Shown here: in pieces, positions 6,471-11,885 of the stretch | How the letters are laid out: every line of letters begins with the position of its first letter | Numbering within the stretch: position 1 is the first letter of the stretch | Program-made: the position numbers and the translations under genes | From: Verrucomicrobiia bacterium | GTDB taxonomy: Bacteria > Verrucomicrobiota > Verrucomicrobiia > CAIQCK01 | DNA: 11,885 nt | NCBI GenBank assembly: GCA_026417675.1 | Contig: JAOACV010000003.1 | Coordinates: 4,434-16,318, forward strand | Direction: 5' to 3' | Notes under the pieces: generated by a model | Told to the model about the DNA's origin: nothing | Seen by the model: the letters and a program-made list of their open reading frames with translations, nothing else | Database searches by the model: none

Positions 6471-7445
6471 ATGCCGGCGACTCTCGTAGCGATCACAGCC
6501 GTCGCCGCCGTCGTGCTAGCGCTCGTGGGGCTGGCGCGGCTTTTCGAAGGCGGCACCCAAAGGCTGCGTCGGCGCATCGGCGTGCTGGCCGAAAGGAATC
6601 GCGGACTGACGCCCTCGGAGCGGCCCTTCGCGCCAGCGTCCCCAGCGGCTCCCTTGCGGCTCGGCATCGGGCGACTGGTGACTTGGGCGCGGGGGCGGGC
6701 CTGGGAGCAGAGGATGGCCGATCTGCTGGCCGGGGCGGATGTGCCGTTGTGGCCGGGCGAGTTTGCCACATTGCGGCTGGCGGTTGCAGCCCTTGGCGCG
6801 CTGGCGGGTTTGGTGTTGCTGGAGACCTACCTGGCTGCGGGGATATTGGCAGTGGCGGGCTACGGAATTCCGACTCTTCTTCTGCACTTGCGGAAGCGGA
6901 AACGTTTGTCGAAGTTCGAGCAGCAACTTCCCCATATGCTTCAGATGCTGGTCAGCTCGTTGCGCAGCGGCGCGAGTCTGAACCGAAGCTTGGAGGTCGC
7001 CGCCCAAATGAGCCGGCCGCCCATGAGCAAAGACCTCGCCATCGTCCTGCGCGAAACCAGCTTGGGAATTCCATTGGAGGAATCCCTTGACTCTATGGCG
7101 CGTCGGGTGGGTTGCCCGGACTTCGAGACGGTCGTGGTAGGCTATCAGATTCAACGCGAGTCCGGCGGCAGTCTGACAGCCGTGCTCAGCAAAGTAGCAG
7201 AGGCCGTGCGTTTGCGGCTGCAATTGCGGGGGGAACTGCGCGCCCTGACAGCTCAGGGACGTTTTTCGGCTTTGATCATCAGCTTGTTGCCGGTCGCCGT
7301 GGGCGTCGTGCTGAAGGTGGCCTCGCCCTCCTACCTTGAACCCTTGTTCGAAGACTGGTCCGGCCGCGCGCTGCTGCTGGGCGCGCTGGTTTGGCAAACG
7401 ATCGGGGCGCTGATCATTTGGAAGATCGTCAATATCAAGATCTGA
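6471..7445 (+). CDS. tadB: TadB, Tad pilus inner-membrane platform protein
   Basis: This 324-residue integral membrane protein is one half of the TadB-TadC platform in the inner membrane, on which the assembly ATPase drives Flp pilin polymerisation. Predicted membrane helices are at about 4-24, 101-117, 120-138, 266-284 and 299-320. Between them residues 150-265 form a type II secretion F (GspF-like) cytoplasmic domain, with FEQQLPHMLQMLVSSLRSGASLN starting near 149 and GYQIQRESGGSL near 224-235, both typical of TadB. Length is normal for the family. The start follows from the AGGAGG at 6455. The gene is separated from tadZ by the palindromic element, not by tadA, and its stop lies 4 bp before tadC, so tadB and tadC are surely cotranscribed. 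Confidence 0.93.
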   Translation: MPATLVAITAVAAVVLALVGLARLFEGGTQRLRRRIGVLAERNRGLTPSERPFAPASPAAPLRLGIGRLVTWARGRAWEQRMADLLAGADVPLWPGEFATLRLAVAALGALAGLVLLETYLAAGILAVAGYGIPTLLLHLRKRKRLSKFEQQLPHMLQMLVSSLRSGASLNRSLEVAAQMSRPPMSKDLAIVLRETSLGIPLEESLDSMARRVGCPDFETVVVGYQIQRESGGSLTAVLSKVAEAVRLRLQLRGELRALTAQGRFSALIISLLPVAVGVVLKVASPSYLEPLFEDWSGRALLLGALVWQTIGALIIWKIVNIKI

Positions 7446-7449
7446 CGCC

Positions 7450-8421
7450 ATGCACGCACCCGAACTCACATTAATTCCAGCGATCGCCTTCGGGGTGGTG
7501 GTGTTGTTGGCACTTGCACTCGGCTACAGCCTGAATCGTTCGCAACTCCGGCGGCGGCTGGAAGCTTTGCAGCGGCGCGGACCGCTGACGATCCAGGAGC
7601 GGCTCGATCAGCCCTTAGCCGAGCGCACCATGTGGCCCATCTTGGATTACATCGCGCAAAAGGCGCGGGGGATGACGAGCCAGGAATCGCTGGAGCGGCT
7701 CCAACGACGGCTGGTGCAGGCCGGCATGACGCCCCGCTGGACGGCCGCGCGTTTCAGCGGACTGTCGTTGATCAGCGGTGTGGTGTGCCTGGTTCTGACG
7801 CCGTTGTTCATCGCCAGTCTGGACACCTTGACCGGCGTGGCCGTCGGCGACAATCAGCCGACGCTGCTGAAACTACTGCTCGATCCGCAGATGATCGCGC
7901 TGAGTTTGGGCGTGGGCGTCCTTGGCTACTACGTGCCTAATGTGGCCTTGAGCCGCCGCATCCGGCAACGCCAGGAAGCAATCCTGCTCGAATTGCCGCG
8001 CGCGATTGACCTGATCTCCATCGGCATCGAGGCCGGCATGGGGTTTGACCAGGCGCTGATCAGCGTGCGGCGCCGCACGAAAGGGCCATTGGCCGAGGAG
8101 TTTGGGATCGCATGCACCGAAATCAATCTCGGCCGGTCGCGTGCCGAGGCCCTCAACCACCTGGCCGACCGGGTGGACATCGAGGAGTTGCGGCTCTTTG
8201 TCGGCGCGGTGCTCGAGAGTTTCATGTCGGGGTCGAGCTTGGTGGACACCTTGCGCGTCCAAGCCGAGACGGTGCGCATCAGGCAGCGACAACGTGTGCA
8301 GGAGAAAGTCATGAAAGCGCCGGTGAAGATTCTTTTCCCGCTGGTGCTCTTTGTTTTCCCGACGCTGATGGTGGTCATCCTCGGCCCCGCCGCCATACGA
8401 ATTGTGAAGACGATGTTTTAG
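7450..8421 (+). CDS. tadC: TadC, Tad pilus inner-membrane platform protein
   Basis: This 323-residue protein is the second GspF-like platform subunit and the partner of TadB. Membrane helices are predicted at about 8-27, 101-124, 148-166 and 292-315. The T2SF domain occupies roughly 175-295, with ELPRAIDLISIGIEAGMGFDQAL starting near 181, and FMSGSSLVDTLRVQAETVRIRQRQR near 258-282, both TadC-like. The C-terminal helix with KILFPLVLFVFPTLMVVI is the usual family ending. ATG 7450 is 4 bp after the tadB stop, so translation is probably coupled; no strong Shine-Dalgarno is visible. Length and motifs are intact. Confidence 0.93.
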   Translation: MHAPELTLIPAIAFGVVVLLALALGYSLNRSQLRRRLEALQRRGPLTIQERLDQPLAERTMWPILDYIAQKARGMTSQESLERLQRRLVQAGMTPRWTAARFSGLSLISGVVCLVLTPLFIASLDTLTGVAVGDNQPTLLKLLLDPQMIALSLGVGVLGYYVPNVALSRRIRQRQEAILLELPRAIDLISIGIEAGMGFDQALISVRRRTKGPLAEEFGIACTEINLGRSRAEALNHLADRVDIEELRLFVGAVLESFMSGSSLVDTLRVQAETVRIRQRQRVQEKVMKAPVKILFPLVLFVFPTLMVVILGPAAIRIVKTMF

Positions 8422-8434
8422 AGAGGTTGGCACG

Positions 8435-8851
8435 ATGAAACCGGCAACCACCAACGGCCAAACACCTGTGAATCCGGGACGGCGCGGAGCCGCAGGCCAG
8501 GCCCTTCTGGAGCTGGCCATCGTGGTGCCGGTGCTGTTCCTGCTGACGCTGATCGCGGTTGATGTGGGACGAATGTTCTACTGCTTCCAGTCGGTCGAGT
8601 CCGCCGCCGCGGCGGGCGCGCAGTTTGGTTGTCTCAGCGCCCAGAACGCCGCCAATACCGACGGCATTCGCACCAACGCGCTGGCCCAAGCTGCCGACAT
8701 CGCCGGTCTTTCGCCCGTGGTCAGCTCCTCCATCTCCAACAACCTGCTGAGCGTTACCGTGAGTGCGACGTTCATCCCCGTGCTGCAATGGCCGGGTTTA
8801 CCCAGCCAAGTGCCACTCCGACGCACCGTCATCATGCGGATACTGAACTGA
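8435..8851 (+). CDS. tadE: TadE-like minor pseudopilin
   Basis: This 138-residue protein has a short cytoplasmic leader, then GQALLELA at 21-28 and a single hydrophobic helix at about 27-44. This is the TadE signature: a pseudopilin probably cut after Gly21 by the TadV/CpaA prepilin peptidase, with Glu26 at the +5 position, and a small periplasmic domain. The motif DVGRMFY directly after the helix is also typical. GAGAGG at 8422-8427 lies 7 nt before the ATG at 8435. The gene follows tadC by 13 bp and ends 1 bp before the TadG-like gene. The peptidase is not encoded in the window. Confidence 0.88.
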   Translation: MKPATTNGQTPVNPGRRGAAGQALLELAIVVPVLFLLTLIAVDVGRMFYCFQSVESAAAAGAQFGCLSAQNAANTDGIRTNALAQAADIAGLSPVVSSSISNNLLSVTVSATFIPVLQWPGLPSQVPLRRTVIMRILN

Positions 8852-8852
8852 G

Positions 8853-10169
8853 ATGAGGCCGCAGACACAAACGACCAACCCGCTGATGCGGGCGCCGCGA
8901 CAACGGCGCTCCGGCCAAGTCTTGGTTGTCACGGCGGTGTGCATCATCGGGCTGCTGGCCATCGTCGGCTTGATTGCCGATGGCGGCATGTTGGCGGTCA
9001 ACCGCCGCCACGCGCAACGCGCCGCCGACGCCGCCGCCCTGGCGGGCGCGTGGGAGTTGCGCGCCGGGAGCGGTGCCACCCAAGAAGCCAACGCTCGTGC
9101 GGCAGCCATAAATCTGGCGTTGCTAAACGGCGCCCCCAGCACCAACTGCGTGTTGGTGGAGATTCCTCCGGCGGCCAGCAGCGGATCCCGCTATGCCGGC
9201 ACCAACCGCTGCATCCGGGTCGAGGTGACCCGCCCGATGGACACGACGTTCATGCGCCTATTGTTGCAACTGAGCGTCGTCAACGTCCGCGCGTCGGCCA
9301 CAGCGGGGCCGCGCTCGATTCCCTACCAGGGAAAAATCCTGGTTTTGAGTCCCAATGCGTCCAATGCGCTGGACATAAGGGGTAACGCCAGCATTGACGT
9401 GGGCGGCGGCGATATCTACGTCAACTCCACCAGCGGCCAAGCGATTAACATGGTCGGCGGTTCTTCCATCACCGCAGGCACCGTGAAGGTCGTTGGCGGC
9501 ATTTCCCAAGCTGGCGGCAGCACCATTAACGCGACGGTTGTCCCGGGCGCGCCGGCCGAGATAGACCCGCTCGCCACGCTGCCCGCCCCGGTGCTCAGCA
9601 GCTACTCTGTTTCACCCGACAGTGCAGGCACTGCCAACAACCCCCAGACCAAACAGGTATCAGGACCGGCCACACTCCGGCCGGGGATTTACTACGGTGG
9701 CGTCAAAATCTCGGGCGGCACGGTCACGATGCAACCGGGCACCTACATCATGGCCGGCGGCGGATTCAACATGAGCGACGGCACGCTTAACGGCACCGAT
9801 GTCTTCATCTACAACACCCAGAATCCCACCAAGCCGACCAAAGAGGGTGCTTACGGGAATGTGACTTTGAACGGCACACTGAACATCCAAGCTCCCGACG
9901 CGGCCCACGACAGCACTTACAAGGGCGTGCTGGTTTTCAACGACCGCGCCAGCACCACGTCCTTCTCCATCTCCAATACCGCCAGTCCGGGCGTCACGCC
10001 GTTCGCGGGCTATGTGTATAACCCCGGCGGCTCGCTGGAGCTGACCGGGGGCGACACGATTGATTCCATCGGAGCCATCGTCAAGACCATTCGCCTCGTC
10101 GGCAACAGCCGATGGAGAATCAACGCGGCCCGCAGCCCCGGCACGTTCACGGTCGCCCTGATCGAATGA
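8853..10169 (+). CDS. tadG: TadG-like pilus assembly protein with long glycine-rich C-terminal domain
   Basis: The N-terminus (about residues 20-66) is the TadE/TadG-like domain: SGQVLVV, one membrane helix at about 22-42 and RRHAQRAADAAALAGA, typical of TadG-family proteins anchored in the inner membrane. The +5 residue of a would-be pilin motif is Val, not Glu, so processing is doubtful. After a linker with two cysteines (99 and 120), residues about 165-438 form a domain rich in short repeats around Gly-Asn/Gly-Gly turns (DIRGNASIDVGG, PGIYYGGVKISGGTVTMQPG, PGTYIMAGGGFNMSDG), which looks like a right-handed parallel beta-helix, probably in the periplasm or at the surface. The same arrangement is known from many TadG-related proteins. 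ATG 8853 is 1 bp after tadE, so coupling is likely. It ends 246 bp before the first pilin gene. Confidence 0.82.
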   Translation: MRPQTQTTNPLMRAPRQRRSGQVLVVTAVCIIGLLAIVGLIADGGMLAVNRRHAQRAADAAALAGAWELRAGSGATQEANARAAAINLALLNGAPSTNCVLVEIPPAASSGSRYAGTNRCIRVEVTRPMDTTFMRLLLQLSVVNVRASATAGPRSIPYQGKILVLSPNASNALDIRGNASIDVGGGDIYVNSTSGQAINMVGGSSITAGTVKVVGGISQAGGSTINATVVPGAPAEIDPLATLPAPVLSSYSVSPDSAGTANNPQTKQVSGPATLRPGIYYGGVKISGGTVTMQPGTYIMAGGGFNMSDGTLNGTDVFIYNTQNPTKPTKEGAYGNVTLNGTLNIQAPDAAHDSTYKGVLVFNDRASTTSFSISNTASPGVTPFAGYVYNPGGSLELTGGDTIDSIGAIVKTIRLVGNSRWRINAARSPGTFTVALIE

Positions 10170-10305
10170 AAAGCTGCATCCAGAGTAATTGCGTTGTCAA
10201 TGCGCGGCACATCGCGGCCAGAAAAGCTTGTTCAGCGATTGGCCAACTTGTTCGCGAAACGCACAGCCAGTTCACCGGGAGGCTCATGGTCTCTCGCCGA
10301 ACTGC

Positions 10306-10321
10306 TGGCATCAAGGTTGCC
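10306..10321 (+). promoter_or_regulatory. Sigma-54 (-24/-12) promoter for the flp pilin genes
   Basis: TGGCATCAAGGTTGCC matches the sigma-54 consensus TGGCAC-N5-TTGCA at all positions except the sixth and last, including the essential GG and GC with the required 10-nt spacing. The start site would fall near 10332, giving a leader of about 85 nt before the flp ATG at 10416. Sigma-54 control is established for type IV pilin genes in other bacteria; here it is inferred from the motif. An enhancer-binding site was not identified. Confidence 0.55.
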
Positions 10322-10337
10322 ATGAAACAACTGTGAT

Positions 10338-10371
10338 GTGCGACAGCTCGTCGCAGGACGGCATGTCGCAC
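10338..10371 (+). promoter_or_regulatory. Mutually exclusive leader hairpins before flp
   Basis: GTGCGAC (10338-10344) can pair with GTCGCAC (10365-10371; 7 perfect pairs, 20-nt loop). The same segment's TGCGAC (10339-10344) can instead pair with GTCGCA (10350-10355; 6 pairs, 5-nt loop). The two stems exclude each other. They lie just after the predicted sigma-54 start site and 45 bp before the pilin ATG. This could be a post-transcriptional control element or an operator; no U-run follows, so it is not a standard terminator. Confidence 0.35.
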
Positions 10372-10415
10372 GCCACCCAAAACACGACCCACTAAACAAG
10401 AAAGCGAAGGTAGTT

Positions 10416-10607
10416 ATGATCAAGAGAATGAAAAAGTCCGGTCAGGCGCTGGTGGAATATGCGCTGGTGTTGGCGCTTATCGCCATCGTGGCGATCATCG
10501 TCGTCAAGACGGTCGGCACCAAGACCGCCAGCACCTTTGACAACATCCAAAGCCAGATGACCGCCCAAGGCGTTGTCTCGGTGACGCCGCAAGCGGCCAG
10601 CTCGTAA
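10416..10607 (+). CDS. flp: Flp-type major pilin subunit, copy 1
   Basis: This 63-residue protein is a typical Flp pilin, the structural subunit of the type IVc Tad pilus. The basic leader MIKRMKKSG ends at Gly9, the predicted prepilin peptidase cut site, and mature Gln10 begins QALVEYAL with Glu14 (+5) and Tyr15 (+6), followed by a hydrophobic helix to about residue 32 and a short tail. After cleavage it would be extracted from the inner membrane and polymerised. GAAGG (10406-10410) lies 5 nt before ATG 10416. It forms a pair with copy 2 54 bp downstream; its placement at the 3' end of the locus, behind its own promoter, differs from the usual 5' position. Confidence 0.95.
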   Translation: MIKRMKKSGQALVEYALVLALIAIVAIIVVKTVGTKTASTFDNIQSQMTAQGVVSVTPQAASS

Positions 10608-10611
10608 CGAC

Positions 10612-10635
10612 CTCCGCACCCGAGTTGTAGCGGAG
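10612..10635 (+). other. Stem-loop between the two flp genes
   Basis: CTCCGC (10612-10617) and GCGGAG (10630-10635) form a perfect 6-bp stem with a 12-nt loop in the 54-bp flp-flp gap. No U-run follows, so it is more likely an RNA-processing or stabilising hairpin than a terminator. It could adjust the ratio of the two pilins, which is inference. Confidence 0.4.
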
Positions 10636-10661
10636 AGCGATCAACGAGGGAAAAGGCAACC

Positions 10662-10862
10662 ATGAAGAAGCTGACGATGTGGACAAGGAAATCAGGCCAA
10701 GCGCTGGTGGAATACGCGCTGGTCTTGGCCCTGATTGCCATCGTCGCAATCCTGGTCGTCAAGGCTGTTGGAACCCAGACTGCCAGCACCTTCGACAACA
10801 TCCAGAGCACCATGAACTCCCAAGGTTTGCCGGCGGTGACGCCGACGGCGGCGAGTTCATAA
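10662..10862 (+). CDS. flp: Flp-type major pilin subunit, copy 2
   Basis: This 66-residue paralogue of the preceding pilin has a leader ending in Gly12, mature Gln13, Glu17 (+5) and Tyr18 (+6), the hydrophobic helix to about 34, and a tail with the same TASTFDNIQS and VTP-TAASS elements as copy 1. AAAAGG (10651-10656) lies 5 nt before ATG 10662. The two copies share most residues but many third codon positions differ, so the duplication is not recent and the protein sequence is under selection. Either both subunits enter the same filament or the two are used under different conditions; the sequence cannot decide. Confidence 0.95.
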   Translation: MKKLTMWTRKSGQALVEYALVLALIAIVAILVVKAVGTQTASTFDNIQSTMNSQGLPAVTPTAASS

Positions 10863-11168
10863 AACCCTGTGCCGCCTTGAGCGGCCAATCCCCGTCGTAG
10901 CCTGGGAGACTGAGGCAACTGGGCGGCCCAGGTCTCCCGGGCCGGCGTGGGAAAGAGTAGGACGTTCTCTCACCCTCGCCCGGAAATCCCCCAAACACGC
11001 GAGCAAGGATTTGCCACCCCCAGCCCGCTCGCGTAGTGTCAGCCCAATGCCCAAGTCAGAGATATTCTGTCCGCCTGCCAGCTTAGTGAAGCGCCGCGTG
11101 ATGCCGCCCACGCCGCGCGCCTTCGTTTGGCTAGAGAATCGCAACGCAACCTGCGCACCCGGCCGTCC
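10863..11168. other. Gene-free gap between flp copy 2 and the cyclase-like gene, with three inverted repeats
   Basis: No supported gene lies here. The inverted repeats are GCCGC-CTTGA-GCGGC at 10871-10885; CCTGGGAGAC (10901-10910) with GTCTCCCGGG (10932-10941), 10 pairs with one U-G, enclosing CTGGG-CGG-CCCAG at 10919-10931; and ACGCGAGC (10997-11004) with GCTCGCGT (11027-11034), 8 perfect pairs. None is followed by a U-run, so no standard terminator is visible. A weak sigma-70-like pair TTGCCA (11011-11016) and TAGTGT (11034-11039), 17 bp apart, could drive the downstream gene. The reading frame of that gene is open back to a TAG at 11034 but shows no family similarity upstream of 11169. Confidence 0.5.
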
Positions 11169-11885
11169 ATGAGCCAGAGAGCCGCAACTGCACGAAACTT
11201 TCTGCTCAGCGCGCGTGATCCGCGCGGCGGCTGGCCCTACCGAGCCGGCCAGCAACCGTCCCCCGAACCGACCTGTTACAGTCTCTGCGCGCTGGCGTCT
11301 GACGCGTCACGACCCGATTTCGAGCCGGCTCGCGACGCCGCCCTGCGCTGGCTGGCATCGCGTCTAAACCCGGACGGTGCGCTGACGTTGGAAGGCGATG
11401 AGGAGCCGCATTGGAGCACGTCACTTTTGGTCATCACATTGACGCGGTTCGGATGGCAGCCGGCGATGCGGGACAAAGCGGTGCGGTTCCTCCTGAGTTG
11501 GTCCGGTCAGACAACGCCGAAGACCGAAGAGGTTACTCTCGACGGCAGCTTGCACGGCTGGCCGTGGATAAGCGGCACGTTCAGTTGGGTCGAACCGACC
11601 TGCTACGCCCTGCTCGCCCTGAAACTCGCCGGCCACGGCCGGCATCCGCGCGTGGCGGAAGCGGAGCGTATGTTGCTGGACCGCGTTTGCCAAGACGGCG
11701 GCTGGAACTACGGCAACCGGGTAATCTACGGGGCGGCACTCCACGGTTTCATTTCATCCACCGCGTTGGCGGCGCTCGCGTTGCAAGACGTGGCGGCGGC
11801 TGCGGGGCCGATTCAGCGCGGCATGGCGTTCCTAGAGCGGGAAACCAGGGACCATCGCTCCACCCTCACGCTGGCGCTGACGATC
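11169..11885 (+). CDS. Prenyltransferase/squalene-cyclase repeat protein, 3' end cut by window edge
   Basis: The 239 visible residues consist of alpha/alpha-barrel repeats like those of squalene-hopene cyclase, terpene cyclases and protein prenyltransferase beta subunits. Family-typical segments are FLLSARDPRGGWPY (11-24) with PEPT at 32-35, LRWLASRLNPDGA (59-71), WISGTFSWVEPTCYALLALK (133-152), and CQDGGWNYGN (174-183), where the DGGWNYG pattern resembles a QW-type repeat. No DXDD or other catalytic acid motif is seen in the visible part, and the fragment has no signal peptide. It may be an enzyme or only a structural repeat protein; the product is not predictable. ATG 11169 has no good Shine-Dalgarno, but it lies just before the first repeat. 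It has no clear link to the pilus genes upstream. Confidence 0.8.
   Translation, partial: MSQRAATARNFLLSARDPRGGWPYRAGQQPSPEPTCYSLCALASDASRPDFEPARDAALRWLASRLNPDGALTLEGDEEPHWSTSLLVITLTRFGWQPAMRDKAVRFLLSWSGQTTPKTEEVTLDGSLHGWPWISGTFSWVEPTCYALLALKLAGHGRHPRVAEAERMLLDRVCQDGGWNYGNRVIYGAALHGFISSTALAALALQDVAAAAGPIQRGMAFLERETRDHRSTLTLALTI

Noticed and set aside
6247..6489. 80-codon frame starting at the ATGA overlap with the tadZ stop
   Set aside because: The 4-bp overlap is suggestive, but the frame crosses the palindromic repeats, runs into tadB, and gives a peptide with no domain or TadA-like motif.
6462..7445. Upstream GTG start for tadB
   Set aside because: It lies only 1 nt from the AGGAGG Shine-Dalgarno; the ATG at 6471 has usable spacing.
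10901..10941. Intrinsic terminator after the pilin genes
   Set aside because: The stem is good but has no U-run after it, so it is reported only as a stem-loop.
10998..11033. CRISPR or attachment site from the repeated CGCGAGC/GCTCGCG
   Set aside because: Only one inverted pair exists, with no regular spacing, no cas gene, integrase or tRNA nearby.

Overview
The window is GC-rich and reads as two unrelated gene blocks that diverge from about position 4500, followed by the start of a third gene at the right edge. The best guess for the host is a soil or freshwater Verrucomicrobiota bacterium, possibly Planctomycetota or a related phylum. This rests on tandem Tat-exported Gfo/Idh/MocA oxidoreductases with a YCQKP motif, a Tad locus, and palindromic repeats between genes. 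No rRNA or other marker gene is present, so the assignment is inference.

Left block, minus strand (4493 to 1, read right to left): two paralogous Tat-signal Gfo/Idh/MocA oxidoreductases that overlap by 8 bp, a zinc-dependent medium-chain dehydrogenase of the sorbitol/threonine dehydrogenase type, and a short-chain dehydrogenase cut by the left edge. All four are NAD(P)-linked redox families that commonly act on sugars and polyols. The order and shared strand suggest an operon for oxidising a carbohydrate or polyol; the substrate cannot be read from sequence. Palindromic repeats sit in both wider gaps (439-535 and 1565-1711).

Middle block, plus strand (4958 to 10862): a Tad/Flp (type IVc) pilus locus in the order tadZ/cpaE, tadB, tadC, tadE, tadG-like, flp, flp. 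TadZ has a receiver-like domain that lacks the phospho-acceptor Asp and a P-loop that lacks its lysine. The TadB and TadC membrane platform proteins, the TadE minor pilin and a TadG protein with a long glycine-rich, probably beta-helical C-terminus follow with almost no spacing. The two small Flp pilins come last, behind a 246-bp gap that holds a very good sigma-54 (-24/-12) promoter match and two mutually exclusive leader hairpins. The assembly ATPase TadA/CpaF, usually encoded between tadZ and tadB, is missing; that slot holds a roughly 118-bp compound palindrome. Secretin, RcpC and prepilin peptidase are also not in the window and must be encoded elsewhere if the pilus works.

Right edge: after a 306-bp gap with several stem-loops, a prenyltransferase/squalene-cyclase repeat protein begins at 11169 and runs off the end.

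The observations most worth following are the sigma-54 site with its leader hairpins before the pilin genes, the ATPase-less tad order with a palindromic element in the vacant slot, the pseudo-receiver/degenerate P-loop TadZ, and a candidate 30-codon leader ORF with a good Shine-Dalgarno upstream of tadZ. I did not find a clearly new system; most of the window belongs to recognisable families.
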